Positions 1-10,440 of a stretch of DNA of 64,000 nucleotides are shown here, piece after piece; position 1 is the first letter of the stretch; each line of letters starts with the position of its first letter. The notes beneath the pieces are model-generated. The model worked only from the letters and a program-made list of their open reading frames with translations, was not told the DNA's origin and ran no database searches. Source of the stretch: Arsenophonus sp031446145 (GTDB lineage Bacteria; Pseudomonadota; Gammaproteobacteria; Enterobacterales; Enterobacteriaceae); NCBI GenBank assembly GCA_031446145.1, contig CP132903.1, positions 558,001-622,000 on the forward strand, in the 5' to 3' direction. The position numbers and the translations under genes are program-made.

Positions 1-1
1 C

Positions 2-964
2 CGTAGAGGTATTGTAAAAGCAATAAATTTTAGTTCAGGTAATATATTATGGTCAATTGATTTGTTAGATCAAATTAAACTTTTTAAAAGCGATAAACCT
101 ATATTACTTTCTTCTGGATTAACTGTTGCAGAAGATCAACTTTATATGGGAGCAGAAACTGGTCAATTAATTGCATTAAATAAGTTTAATGGAAAAGTTG
201 CATGGATTACTGATGTTGCTGGAGAAGCAATTTCACAACCTGTAGTTAGTGATGGTTTAGTTTTAACTCATACCAGTAATGGAGTATTACAGGCTTTAGA
301 TGTCAAAAATGGAAAAATTAAATGGAGCATTCATTTAGATAATTATTCAACATTATCTATCAGAGGCAAATCTGCTCCTAGCATATTTTATGGTATTGCA
401 ATTGTTGGTAGTAATAATGGTCGAATTACTGCAATAACATTGTCTCAAGGAGAAATTCTTTGGCAGAAATATATTAATAATGTTGATGGTGCACATAAAA
501 TTGCTCCTTTGCATGATGTGAATATGACACCAGTTATTGATGTTGATTTAGGTTTTATTTTTGCTATTGCATATAATGGCAATTTAGTTGCTATTAATCT
601 GCATTCTAGTCAAATTATATGGAGTCTGAATTTAGGGTCAATTCATGATATTACTATTGATAATAAAACTATTTATTTAGTAGATCAAAATGATTCTGTG
701 TTCGCAGTTCGTAAAAATGATGGTGTTATTTTGTGGGTACAAAATGCTTTATTATATCGTAATTTAACTGCACCGAGTATTTATAATAATTTTTTAGTTA
801 TGGGTGATGAAGAAGGATATCTTTATTGGTTAAATATTAATAATGGTCAATTTATCGGACAAAATAAATTAAATGCTTCTGGTTTATTAAGTCGCCCAAT
901 TGTTGTTAACGATAAATTGTTAATTCAAGCGAAGGACGGAACTCTTTATTTACTTCAGTCTTAA
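2..964 (+). CDS. bamB: Outer-membrane assembly lipoprotein BamB, 5'-truncated by window edge
   Basis: BamB is the beta-propeller lipoprotein of the BAM complex, which inserts beta-barrel proteins into the outer membrane. The frame is open from base 2, so the gene starts before the window. About 320 residues are visible, and the signal peptide, lipobox and first blade are missing. Repeated W-type propeller motifs (ILWSID, VAWITD, IKWSIH, ILWQKY, IIWSLN, ILWVQN) and the conserved VVSDGLVL..TSNG and LLIQAKDG..Y segments align with E. coli BamB to its C-terminus. An internal TTG at 62 is not the start, because homology continues upstream of it. It lies just ahead of der, as in E. coli. Identification is firm; only the N-terminus is unseen. 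Confidence 0.93.
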   Translation, partial: RRGIVKAINFSSGNILWSIDLLDQIKLFKSDKPILLSSGLTVAEDQLYMGAETGQLIALNKFNGKVAWITDVAGEAISQPVVSDGLVLTHTSNGVLQALDVKNGKIKWSIHLDNYSTLSIRGKSAPSIFYGIAIVGSNNGRITAITLSQGEILWQKYINNVDGAHKIAPLHDVNMTPVIDVDLGFIFAIAYNGNLVAINLHSSQIIWSLNLGSIHDITIDNKTIYLVDQNDSVFAVRKNDGVILWVQNALLYRNLTAPSIYNNFLVMGDEEGYLYWLNINNGQFIGQNKLNASGLLSRPIVVNDKLLIQAKDGTLYLLQS

Positions 965-1090
965 TGGTTTAATGTTTTTATATGATATATGTAATTTAAA
1001 AATTACATTAAATTTTTATTTAAATTTTATTTGGTTATTTTTAAAATTTAAATAAGAATGCTTATTATTTTTTTGAGGTTATTTGTCAAT

Positions 1091-2503
1091 ATGATACCAA
1101 TAATTGCATTAGTAGGTCGTTCTAATGTAGGGAAGTCTACTTTATTTAACAGATTAACGAACAGTAGAGATGCATTAGTTGCTGATGTACCTGGTTTAAC
1201 ACGTGATAGAAAATATGGTAGAGCTTTTTTATTAGGACAGGAATTTATTATTATTGATACTGGTGGTATTAATAGTTCAGAAGAGAAAATACAATTACAT
1301 ATATTTTCACAATCTTTGTTAGCAATTCAAGAAGCTGATATTATTTTTTTTCTAGTAGATATTAATTCTGGAATTATATCATTAGATTATAAATTTATGA
1401 AAAATTTGCGTAGTTCTAATAAAGAAATTTATCTTCTTGTCAATAAAACAGATGGTTGTGATTTTAATAATATATTCAGCAATTTTTGTGTTCTAGGCAT
1501 AAAAAATATTTATCCGATTGCAGCATTGTATGGTTTTGGTATTTTTTCACTCATAAAAAAAGTTATTTCTTCGTGTTATAAAAAAAAAATAATAGATGAA
1601 ATACGATTACCTTTAAAATTTAGTAATAGTTTTGATTTTCTCTCTCGAGAAAAAAAGAATGTTATTAACAATACTCAAGAAAATCCTTTTGATCCATTTT
1701 TGTTGCCAATTAAATTAGCTATTGTTGGTCGACCAAATGTTGGAAAATCAACATTAATTAATAGTATTTTAGGTGAAGATCGCGTAGTAGTTTATGATAT
1801 GCCTGGTACAACTCGTGATAGTATTGATATTCCAATGGAAAGAAAAAAATATAAATATATACTTATTGATACTGCTGGTATTCGTAAAAGGAAAAATATA
1901 ACTGAAAAATATGAAAAATTTTCAGTTATAAAGACATTACAATCTATCGAATATGCTCATGTTGTTTTATTAGTAATGGATGCAAAAGACGGGGTTTTCG
2001 ATCAAGATTTATCTTTATTAGATATTATTGTGCATACTGGTCGTTCTTTGGTAATTGTGATGAATAAATGGGATGCTATATCGTGGAGAGAGCGGAAATC
2101 TATCAAAAGTATTCTTAATTTACGATTAAATTTTATTAAATTTGTTAGAGTTCATTTTATTTCTGCTTTAAACGGTAGTGGTATTGATCATATGTTTCAA
2201 TCCATTAATGAATCATATTTATCTGCAACACGTCGAATGAGCACTTCTTTGTTAACTCGAATGATTAATATAGCAGAGAAAAAACATCAGCCGCCATTAA
2301 TAAGAGGACGTAGAATGAAAATGAAATATGCACATGCTGTAGGTTATAATCCACCTGTTATATTAATACATGGCAATCAAGTAGGAGGTGATATCCCTAG
2401 TGCTTATAAACGTTATTTGAGTAATTATTTTTGTAAAAAGTTGCATATGATAGGGACTCCTATTCGTATTGAATTTAAAAAGAGTTATAACCCATATCTT
2501 TAA
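1091..2503 (+). CDS. der: Ribosome-assembly GTPase Der (EngA)
   Basis: Der is an essential tandem-GTPase factor that acts in maturation of the 50S subunit. With the start at the ATG at 1091 the protein is 470 residues and begins MIPIIALVG, like E. coli (MVPVVALVG). An in-frame ATG at 1058 would add 11 residues with no homology; a GAGG lies about 13 bases before 1091. G domain 1 has P-loop GRSNVGKS (9-16), DTGG (56-59) and NKTD (118-121). G domain 2 has GRPNVGKS (213-220), DTAG and NKWD (325-328). A KH-like C-terminal domain follows. The first P-loop has Ser where E. coli has Pro, a mild change. It follows bamB, as in E. coli. Confidence 0.96.
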   Translation: MIPIIALVGRSNVGKSTLFNRLTNSRDALVADVPGLTRDRKYGRAFLLGQEFIIIDTGGINSSEEKIQLHIFSQSLLAIQEADIIFFLVDINSGIISLDYKFMKNLRSSNKEIYLLVNKTDGCDFNNIFSNFCVLGIKNIYPIAALYGFGIFSLIKKVISSCYKKKIIDEIRLPLKFSNSFDFLSREKKNVINNTQENPFDPFLLPIKLAIVGRPNVGKSTLINSILGEDRVVVYDMPGTTRDSIDIPMERKKYKYILIDTAGIRKRKNITEKYEKFSVIKTLQSIEYAHVVLLVMDAKDGVFDQDLSLLDIIVHTGRSLVIVMNKWDAISWRERKSIKSILNLRLNFIKFVRVHFISALNGSGIDHMFQSINESYLSATRRMSTSLLTRMINIAEKKHQPPLIRGRRMKMKYAHAVGYNPPVILIHGNQVGGDIPSAYKRYLSNYFCKKLHMIGTPIRIEFKKSYNPYL

Positions 2504-2600
2504 TATAAAAAAAAGGATTTTAAAATTAATTTAGTAAGTTTACTTTTAAAAAATATAAATATCAAAACTTAATTTTTTAAGAAAGTGCATTTTTTAGAAC

Positions 2601-3509
2601 CTATACCCATTTTTTCTGTATTAAAAAAAATTTGTATAATTTTTCTTCTTCTGAATTTGATGTTGGACTATAATTATAGTCCCAACGTGCTAATGGTGGT
2701 AAAGACATCAAAATTGATTCTGTTTTGCCATTGCTTTGTAGTCCAAATATTGTTCCACGATCATACATTAAATTAAATTCTATGTAACGACCTCTTCGAT
2801 ATAGTTGAAATTGACGTTCACGGTTGCTCCATACTATTTTTTTTCTTTTATTTATAATTGGCAAATATGCATCAAGAAATCCATTACTTACGTCTTTAGT
2901 AAAATTAAAACAAGTTTTAAAATCAGGTTGATTTAAATCATCAAAAAACAATCCGCCTACTCCACGTGGTTCATTACGATGTTTAATGAAAAAATATTGA
3001 TCACACCAATTTTTATAATTTTCATAGATTTTTTTGCCATAAGGCTTACATAAAGATTGTGCAGTTTTATGCCAGTGTATAATATCTTCTTCAAATCCAT
3101 AGTATGGTGTTAAATCAAATCCACCACCGAACCACCATGTTAATGGTGTATTTTTATTTTTTGTAATAAAAAAACGAACATTTAAATGAGCTGTTGGAAT
3201 ATAAGGATTAATTGGGTGAGCAACTAAGGAAACCCCCATTGCTTGATATTTGCATCCAATTAAAGATAAACGTTTTTCTGTAGCAGAAGATGGTAATTTT
3301 TCACCATTTATGTGTGAAAAATTAATAGTTGCTTGTTCAAAAATTAATCCATTTTTTATAATACGACTGCGTCCTTCTTTTTTTTGTTTTATTTTCCAAT
3401 GATTTTCTTTAAATTTTTCTTTGCCATCAATATCTTCAAATTTTTGACAAAATTTATTTTGCAAATTAAGAAAAAATATTTTAATATTATTAATATTTGG
3501 TGTATTCAT
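2601..3509 (-). CDS. hemF: Oxygen-dependent coproporphyrinogen III oxidase HemF
   Basis: HemF oxidatively decarboxylates coproporphyrinogen III to protoporphyrinogen IX, using O2, in haem synthesis. The 302-residue product has the E. coli length (299) and matches it throughout: GRSR..NG..FEQA, NFSH, AMGVSLV.HP.NPY.PT.H.NVRFF, WWFGGGFDLTP.YGFEED..HWH, KHRNE.RG.GGLFFDDL, QLYRRGRYIEFNL..DRGT.FGLQ and the terminal W-V. It stands alone on the minus strand, convergent with der. The substrate-generating enzyme gene hemE is also in the window. Retention of the oxygen-dependent form suggests an oxygenated habitat, which is inference. Confidence 0.96.
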   Translation of the reverse strand: MNTPNINNIKIFFLNLQNKFCQKFEDIDGKEKFKENHWKIKQKKEGRSRIIKNGLIFEQATINFSHINGEKLPSSATEKRLSLIGCKYQAMGVSLVAHPINPYIPTAHLNVRFFITKNKNTPLTWWFGGGFDLTPYYGFEEDIIHWHKTAQSLCKPYGKKIYENYKNWCDQYFFIKHRNEPRGVGGLFFDDLNQPDFKTCFNFTKDVSNGFLDAYLPIINKRKKIVWSNRERQFQLYRRGRYIEFNLMYDRGTIFGLQSNGKTESILMSLPPLARWDYNYSPTSNSEEEKLYKFFLIQKKWV

Positions 3510-4960
3510 AAATAAATTATTGATAATAAAATTGTATTTATTTAATTATACAGAAAATATTATTTATATATAGTTATTGTTAATAAACATTATTTTATAT
3601 AGATTATAATTTTTATAAAATGATAAAATATAAAACTTATTATAAATACTTATAAAATTGAGTTTTTCTTCATTTTTTGTTTTTTGTAGTTAATTGCATC
3701 TTTATAATTATGGATTATAAGAATATGTTATATTAAATAATAAAAAATTTTACCTTTTTTAGTTATGCAGTATATATATAAATATTTAGTTTTCGATAAT
3801 TCAATTTATTATTTAATAAAAAATAATTTATCATTGGAGTAAAAATATAAATATTTTTATCAAATATCAATAATTTAAAAAAATAATTTTTGATGATCTT
3901 TTGATCATTTATAAAAAAGTTTTTTAAATGTATATTTGAATAATTGGAGACAAAAACAGAATTTTAATTCTGGTAAATTTAAATTTTTGTTTAAAAATCA
4001 TTTTATAAGAAATATTATTTTTAAATATATTAATTTACTAAAATGATATAAATATTAAAAAATATATATTAAAAAAATAATTTAATAATTATGTTATTTT
4101 TTGCGGCTTTTTTAAAAAATATTTTTAACTTATACTTCTATAATTAAATAAGTTTAAATTATTTTTTTTATATATCAATTTTATAATTCTATTTGGTTGT
4201 AACAGTGTTTAAGTATGAATATACTTATTGTTTTTAATAAAATTATAAATAAAATCTTGTAATTTTTTTTAATATTTATTTATATATTTTCACAATATTA
4301 AATTTATATAAAATGCTTATATTAGATATAAATAATATGTGTTTGTTATTTTAATAAATCTGATAAATATTATTTAATTAATAATATTTATTTTATTAAT
4401 TTATGATATTTTGATGTTTTGTGTATTTATCGGTATTTTATTGTAAATAAAAATTTTATTCGGTATATTTAAAAATCAAATTTAAGAATTATTCTTTTAA
4501 GTAAATTAAACTAGTAAATTTTTATTTTTTCTTTTTTTGTATTTTGATTAGTAATATTTTTTGGTCTTTTTTTTATATTGAGATAAAAAAATTTAAGATA
4601 TTCTGATATTAAATTTAAAAATAATATTAATAAAAATTAGTTATTATGTAAGTATATACTTTATTAAGTATATATTTTTTTATATTTTATTTAAAATTTG
4701 ATTGTTATATAGTATAAGCAGTAAAAATATTTATAATTTTTAAAAATATTTTTTTAAGATTATAAAAATTATGTAATAAGCAATTCTTTTTTACAATATA
4801 ATTGAAAATTTGATACAAATTTATTAATCAAGTAAAAATCACTTTATTTATTTTTTTAAAAAAGTTTTTTTAAAAAATATAAAAATGTTTATTAGTTTTT
4901 TTGTATAATGTTGCATATATAAAGTTTAATTTTCATAAATAATTATTTTTATAAAAGTAG
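3510..4960. other. AT-rich spacer, no gene recognised
   Basis: This 1.45 kb lies between hemF and crr, both on the minus strand. It has no ORF of note and no readable gene remnant that I could find. A short hairpin, ATGATC-TTTT-GATCAT, lies near 3887-3902. Given the decay seen elsewhere, it is probably a fully eroded set of genes. Confidence 0.6.
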
Positions 4961-5464
4961 TTATTTTATTATTTTCATGATAATTGTTTCTCCTAAAATA
5001 ATAGATCCACTAGATTTTTTCAGTTCTTTTATTTCATCCATATTAGAAATAATTACAGGTGTTAGTGTAGATTTTGCTTTTTTTTTCAATAAAAAAAGAT
5101 CAAATTTTAGTATTAAATCACCTATTTTTACTTTTTGTCCTTCTTTTGCTATTCTAAAAAATCCCTCACTTTTTAATTCAATAGTATCAATACCAAAATG
5201 TACAAACAATTCAATACCACTGTCTGATTTCATAGAAAATGCATGGTTTGTTTCAAATATTTTGCTGATAGTCCCATTGATAGGAGCTACAATTTTATTA
5301 CCAGATGGATTAATAGCAATTCCATCTCCAACAATTTTTTCTGAAAAAACAACATCTGGAACATCTTCTATTTTAATAATTTGACCTGAAATCGGTGCAA
5401 TAATATTAATGACATTATTTTTGTTTTCTGAAACAAGTGATTTAACTTTATTGAATATGCTCAT
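4961..5464 (-). CDS. crr: PTS glucose-specific EIIA component (EIIA-Glc)
   Basis: EIIA-Glc accepts phosphate from HPr and passes it to sugar EIIB domains; in enterics it also controls adenylate cyclase and inducer exclusion. The 167-residue cytosolic protein matches E. coli Crr (169). It has IIAP.SG.I..IEDVPDVVF.EKIVGDGIAI, the active-site region FETNHAFS..SDSG.ELFVHFGIDT with its two histidines, and the C-terminal STLTPV.ISNMDEIKEL. It is the last gene of ptsH-ptsI-crr, 47 bases after ptsI. No EIIBC sugar permease is present in this window, so its sugar partner cannot be named here. Confidence 0.96.
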   Translation of the reverse strand: MSIFNKVKSLVSENKNNVINIIAPISGQIIKIEDVPDVVFSEKIVGDGIAINPSGNKIVAPINGTISKIFETNHAFSMKSDSGIELFVHFGIDTIELKSEGFFRIAKEGQKVKIGDLILKFDLFLLKKKAKSTLTPVIISNMDEIKELKKSSGSIILGETIIMKIIK

Positions 5465-5511
5465 TAATGTTCCTTTATTTTTATTAAAATTAGTTTAGAT
5501 GAAACATCTAG

Positions 5512-7221
5512 TTATGATATATTATTTTTTATAAATATTTCAATAACGTCCATTAGTTCTTTTGCTGTTGATTGCTTTAGTGCTTCTCTAGCTAATTTTT
5601 TTGTATCTTTGAATTTTGCGTTTCTGATAATTTTTTTTATTTTTGGAATCGAAATAGTATTCATACTAAATTCATCTAATCCCATTCCCAGAAGTAATAA
5701 TGTAGCTCTTTCATCACCGGCTAGTTCACCACACATACCAGTCCATTTACCTTCTGCATGTGCAGCATCAATGACTATTTTTATTAATTTTAATACAGAA
5801 GGAGACATTGGATTATATAAATGTGAAATAAGTTTGTTTCCACGATCAACTGCTAGTGTGTATTGAGTTAAATCATTAGTACCAATACTAAAAAAATCGA
5901 CTTCTTTTGCTAAGTGGTTTGACATAATTGCTGCTGCTGGTGTTTCAATCATGATTCCTACTTCAATTGCGTTATTAAATGCTATTTTTTCTTTAATTAA
6001 TTGATTTTTAAGGATCTGTAATTCTTTTTTTAAACTTCTGATTTCTTCTACAGAAATCACCATTGGAAACATAATACGTAATTGACCGAATACAGAAGCT
6101 CTTAATATAGCTCGTAATTGAGAATGAAGAATTTCTTTTCGATCTAGAGAAATACGAATAGCTCTCCAACCAAGAAAAGGGTTTTCTTCTTTTGGTAAAT
6201 TCATATAAGGAAGATTTTTATCACCTCCAATATCCATTGTACGAATAATAATGGTTTTTGGATATAAAGTTTCTGCTATTGTTTTATAGGCTTGAAATTG
6301 TTCTTCTTCTGTTGGCAAAGTATTACGGTTCATGAATAAAAATTCAGTTCGATATAGACCAATACAGTTACTATTACTTATATCATAAACATTGCTAATG
6401 TTAGCACAAACTTCTACTTGATGCCCATCTAGAGTAATAGCTGGTAGATTTTTAAATTTTTTTAATTCATTTTTTTCAGATAAATATTTTTTTTTGATAT
6501 TTTTTAATTTATTAATTTGATTTTTAGATGGATTTTGATAAATATGATTATTAATCGCGTCTAATATAATATAATCATTTTGTTTAATTTGATTTGTAGC
6601 ATTACTTGTACCCACGATAGCAGGAATTTCTAAAGATTTCGCCATAATTGAAGTATGTGAGGTTTTTCCTCCTAAATCAATAATAAAGCCTAGTACTTTT
6701 TTAAAATTTAATTGTGCTGTTTGAGAAGGAGTAAGATCATTAGCAACCAAAATTATTTTTTCAGTAATTGTGCTTAGATCAATAATTGGTAAGCCTAGAA
6801 TATTTTTTAATAAACGTGTACCAATATCTCTAACATCAGTAGCACGTTCTTTTAAGTAAGCGTCATTTAATTCTTCTAATGCCATTGCTTGTTCTTCAAT
6901 AACTTTTTGGGTTGCTGAATCTGCTGTTCTATGTTCTTTTTTTATTAAAGACAAAATTTCCTGTTCTAGTTCTTCATCTTCTAGTAACATGATATGACCT
7001 TCAAATATTTCTGCTTTTTCTTCACCTATTTTTTTTTCAGCTATTTTTTTTATATTTTTTAATTGTTGTACTGCTTTTTTTCTTCCAATAATAAATCGAT
7101 TAATTTCATTGTTAATTTGGTTATCAGTAATTTTTTTTTGATTGCCAACAATTAATTCCTCTTTTAGAATTAATGCTTTTCCGAAGGCGATACCTGGTGA
7201 TACTGAAATTCCTAAAATCAT
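5512..7221 (-). CDS. ptsI: PTS enzyme I (phosphoenolpyruvate-protein phosphotransferase)
   Basis: Enzyme I takes phosphate from phosphoenolpyruvate and passes it to HPr, starting the phosphotransferase sugar-uptake relay. The 569-residue product (E. coli 575) begins MILGISVSPGIAFGKAL. Its N-terminal phospho-carrier domain has the active histidine in GGKTSHTSIMAKS (about residue 189). The C-terminal PEP-binding barrel has GLYRTEFLFM, RTMDIGGDK.LPYMN.PKEENPFLGWRAIR, IGIMIETPAA, DFFSIGTNDLTQYTLA and the catalytic-cysteine segment GKWTGMCGELAGDE. A few residues before GLYRTEF are missing relative to E. coli, with no obvious consequence. It lies between ptsH and crr in the classic operon. Confidence 0.97.
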   Translation of the reverse strand: MILGISVSPGIAFGKALILKEELIVGNQKKITDNQINNEINRFIIGRKKAVQQLKNIKKIAEKKIGEEKAEIFEGHIMLLEDEELEQEILSLIKKEHRTADSATQKVIEEQAMALEELNDAYLKERATDVRDIGTRLLKNILGLPIIDLSTITEKIILVANDLTPSQTAQLNFKKVLGFIIDLGGKTSHTSIMAKSLEIPAIVGTSNATNQIKQNDYIILDAINNHIYQNPSKNQINKLKNIKKKYLSEKNELKKFKNLPAITLDGHQVEVCANISNVYDISNSNCIGLYRTEFLFMNRNTLPTEEEQFQAYKTIAETLYPKTIIIRTMDIGGDKNLPYMNLPKEENPFLGWRAIRISLDRKEILHSQLRAILRASVFGQLRIMFPMVISVEEIRSLKKELQILKNQLIKEKIAFNNAIEVGIMIETPAAAIMSNHLAKEVDFFSIGTNDLTQYTLAVDRGNKLISHLYNPMSPSVLKLIKIVIDAAHAEGKWTGMCGELAGDERATLLLLGMGLDEFSMNTISIPKIKKIIRNAKFKDTKKLAREALKQSTAKELMDVIEIFIKNNIS

Positions 7222-7371
7222 AAATATTGTTACCTTATTAACAATGGGCGGATAATATTTAGCTGATAGGATTATGTTTATAAAATTAATAGTTAAATAT
7301 AGATCCTGTTTTTAATATTTTCTTTAATTTATAAATTAAAAAATTTTTTATTGTATAACTTTTTTTTGTAT

Positions 7372-7629
7372 TTATTCTAATGTAGCCATAACTTTTACTA
7401 GATGTTCTACTGCTTGTTTTTCATCTTCACCTTCTGCTGATATAGTTACAACGGCCCCCTGACTTAATCCTAGTGTTTGTAATTTAAATAAACTTTTAGC
7501 ACTTGCAGATTTATTACCAAGTTTTAACGTAATTTCAGAAGAGAAATTTTTGGCTTCTTTAACAAACTGAGATGCAGGACGAGTATGCAAACCATGAGAT
7601 GCGGTTATGGTGACTTTTTGTTGGAACAT
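7372..7629 (-). CDS. ptsH: PTS phosphocarrier protein HPr
   Basis: HPr carries phosphate from enzyme I to the EIIA proteins. The 85-residue protein has the full enteric length, beginning MFQQKVTITASHGLHTRPA. The phosphorylated histidine sits in ASHGLHTRPA (His15), and the Ser46 region KSASAKSLFKLQTLGL is conserved. The start is preceded by a strong GAGGGG ribosome-binding site. It is the first gene of ptsH-ptsI-crr; the 150-base gap to ptsI carries no gene. Confidence 0.97.
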   Translation of the reverse strand: MFQQKVTITASHGLHTRPASQFVKEAKNFSSEITLKLGNKSASAKSLFKLQTLGLSQGAVVTISAEGEDEKQAVEHLVKVMATLE

Positions 7630-7668
7630 ATTATTTTCCCCTCAAAAAATTTAATATGTTTTTTGGTA

Positions 7669-7677
7669 ATATAACAT
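7669..7677 (-). promoter_or_regulatory. Possible extended -10 promoter of ptsHI-crr
   Basis: Reading the minus strand, TGTTATATT (extended -10 TGn plus TATATT) lies about 40 bases before the ptsH start, giving a short leader with the GAGGGG ribosome-binding site. No good -35 is visible. In such AT-rich DNA chance matches are common. Confidence 0.35.
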
Positions 7678-8323
7678 ATTTTAATTAAAAAAATCTGAAT
7701 TTGCGTGCTGCTTTCCTAAGAAAATACAAGAACAGTTTTTTTCTATTATGAAACATATATGTTATGAATATTAAAATTATATACAAATATTATAATTTCT
7801 TTGCTTTATTTCAAATATTTTTTTGAAGTCCTATTATTAAAATAATTGATATTTAAAATATTAAACATGATTTTAGAAGATAATTTTAACATATAGTTAA
7901 ATTACATTTAAAATATAAAATATATTAAATATTTTGTAAGTGATTTTTTAAAAAATATTATTTTTTCTATCTTTCAAAAAAAAAGATACTTTTTTGTAAT
8001 ATATAATATTTAAAATATATATTAAAAATACTGTTTCTTAGTTAAGAAAATCAGTTTTGTTTAAACTGTAATTCTAATATTAGAACTATATTATTTTTAA
8101 TTTATATATATTATATATATGTAATACTTATTATGAAACATGTTTTGTTGTTTATGATCTTTGTAATTCTTTATGCTTATTATGTTATTAATTATTAAAT
8201 TATTTATAATAAAAAGTTAAGAAAAATAAATATTTTATTTCTAAATAATAATTTTTGGGATCTAGGTATCATCATCTGGTAATAATATAATTCGTGTATA
8301 GAGTTTACTATATTTCGTTTTCG

Positions 8324-8353
8324 AAAATTGATTTTTTATAAAAAATCAATTTT
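8324..8353. repeat. 30-bp perfect palindrome
   Basis: The arm 8324-8338 (AAAATTGATTTTTTA) is followed at once by its exact reverse complement at 8339-8353, with no loop. It lies in the ptsH-ligA spacer. It has no GC-rich core and T-runs on the inner side, so it does not look like an intrinsic terminator. Function unknown. Confidence 0.85.
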
Positions 8354-8507
8354 TTATAGATCTAAAGAAATTATTTTACATACAATAGAACAGTAATATT
8401 TTTGATATTTTTAAAAAATAACCTAAGATAAAATATACTTAATTTTATATAATTTTAAAAAAATATATTTTAAAAAAACATTATTGAATAAATATTTTTC
8501 TATGTAC

Positions 8508-8543
8508 TTATACATCAGTATATATATTTATACATCAGTATAT
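8508..8543. repeat. Two-copy 16-bp direct repeat
   Basis: The unit TTATACATCAGTATAT occurs at 8508-8523 and again at 8528-8543, a 20-base period. It lies in non-coding spacer and is probably a slippage product. Confidence 0.8.
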
Positions 8544-10256
8544 TTTTATTGAAATGATATCTTTATAAAAAATAAATAAAAGAATGTACTTATTAGTTTA
8601 ATTAATTAAATGAATATAAATATTATTTTCAGGGTTTTTCAGAAAAAACAAATAGTTTTTTTATTTTTTAAGATTTCTTTTGATACTATTTCTTAAAGAG
8701 AAAAATTACAGTGATTATAATTATTTTATTAAATAAAATAGAATTTTTATTCTTTAAAATAAATTTCTAAATAAAATTAAAGCTAAATATTATACAATGA
8801 TTATTTTTAGATATTTTTGCAAAAATAGCAAAAAATAAAAATTGTTTTTTAAACATTTAATATTAATATAATTATAATTTATATAAATAAGATTATCGAT
8901 TAATTATGAAGATTATTGATTTAATATGTATACAAGAAGTAAGACACATAAAATGTTTTTATAGAAGATACAGTAGTGTTTTTTAATAAAAATCTAATTT
9001 GTTGTTATATAAATAGAGCAATAATATAAAATAGTAAATATGCTTTTTATGATAAAAAGTTAATACAGAATTTTTTTAAAATTTCAATTTAAAATTAAAA
9101 AATATTTTTCAATCATAGATTTGGTTAAACATTAAATTAATTAATTTTCATATAAATATATGATATATGATTTAAAATATGGTTTTCTTTGCTTTGTAAA
9201 ATTTTTTGAAAATTAGCGTATTAAAAATTAGTAATTTTCAATTTCAATAGATAAATGATACATGTTTATGCTAATATTTTTTATACAAAATATTATGACA
9301 TTAAATTTTAATTTTTTTTAATTTTAAGTTATCATTTTTGTTTTTTTAAATTTTTTATATTTTAAAGATTTAAGATATACCTATTCATTTTAGTATACAG
9401 TTTTTAAATTTATTTAAATGAAAATGTTACTTTTTAAAAACTACAAAAAAATTAATTAATTGTATTTTTTATATATATGAAATTTTTTAATATTTTTTGT
9501 ATTGCTACTTATTTTAATAATCTTTTTATAAGGATCTTAACGATTGTTATTTAATATTAATAATATAGCAAGTATATAAAGATTAAGAATATTTATATTT
9601 TAGTAATATTAGTAGTTGATAGTTTTAATGCTTATGATAATTATAGTATTATATAATGTGCAGAGAAATGATCAAGAGTATTTTTTTTATAAGCAATTTT
9701 AACATGCGGTTTTTTAAAAAAATCTTATTTTTAAAGATGCGAATACTCATGCAATTGATTTATATTTTTATGTAAATCATAATATATAGTAAGAAAAATT
9801 TGTAGTGAATATTTTAGTAAGTACAATAAAAAATTGTGAAGTAAAACATATTAATTATCTAATAAAAATAAAAGTCAATAATAGTGTCTTTATGTATAAA
9901 GATGTTATAAACACAAGATTAAACTAATTAAAAAATGAAAATTATTTATCTTTTTAATAAAGAAACAATAGTATGAAGTTAAAAAAATAATAATAAAAAA
10001 AGAATGTACTTTTAAAAGTGCAAAACATAAATTTTAAAAGATTACAATTTGCACATAGGTATGATAAAAAAGTTCTTCAGATAATGAAGAAGATTTTTTA
10101 TATATGTGATTACTGTGCAAGTTAAAAGTATTAAATGCTAATCTTTTTAAATTTTTTTTGTTTTGTTATTTTAATTTTAGCTAAAATATTTTATAGTTAT
10201 ATTGATTTTCTAGCATTGTATTAGTAAAATTTAGTTTTTTAGAAAAAATATAAATT

Positions 10257-10440
10257 AGATTTTTTGATATAAAAATAATATCTCATTTCAAAACTTTCTA
10301 GTATTTATGCGCATGATATATTATATGATGTACCTGCATATGATCATTTCAAGTTAAATTTTCAATTAATATTTCATAAGTATTACACAAGATTGCTTTC
10401 TTTATGCCTAACCCAAAAAGAAGAGCGTAAAATGATCATA
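10257..10440 (+). pseudogene. zipA: Remnant of cell-division gene zipA (3' part)
   Basis: This is an eroded copy of the C-terminal FtsZ-binding domain of ZipA, the inner-membrane anchor of the FtsZ ring. At 10257-10289 the frame reads RFFDIKIISHF, resembling ZipA GFIFGDMNIYHRHL. At 10330 a second frame gives VPAYD..F and, after stops, HKIA and PKRRA, resembling [34 protein letters not shown]. Stops and frame changes make it non-functional. The strand and place, immediately upstream of ligA, are exactly where E. coli has zipA, which strengthens a weak alignment. The 5' two thirds are not recognisable. Confidence 0.65.

Larger units (their letters stand above)
7630..10256. other. AT-rich spacer at the position of cysK-cysZ
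   Basis: In E. coli cysK and cysZ (same strand as ptsH) and zipA (same strand as ligA) occupy this position. Here 2.6 kb precede the readable zipA fossil, and no intact ORF remains. A minus-strand stretch near 8230-8400 vaguely recalls the cysK C-terminus (an IILLP string where CysK has VVILP), but not convincingly. A 30-bp perfect palindrome (8324-8353) and a 16-bp direct repeat (8508-8523, 8528-8543) are the only structures noted. Confidence 0.55.

Noticed and set aside
1058..1090. N-terminal extension of der (also of rpsG at 15323, rpoC at 28236, dut at 38161)
   Set aside because: The extra residues have no homology. The internal starts give the standard family lengths, and in der, rpsG and rpoC they have a nearby ribosome-binding site; in dut the longer start lies inside coaBC.
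2585..2776. Plus-strand ORF opposite hemF, and other long antisense frames over rpoB, rpoC, nrdA and ptsI
   Set aside because: They are shadows of well-identified genes, with no independent homology or start signals.
8230..8400. cysK C-terminal remnant on the minus strand
   Set aside because: Position fits, and IILLP resembles VVILP, but the flanking residues do not align well enough to call. Left as unassigned spacer.
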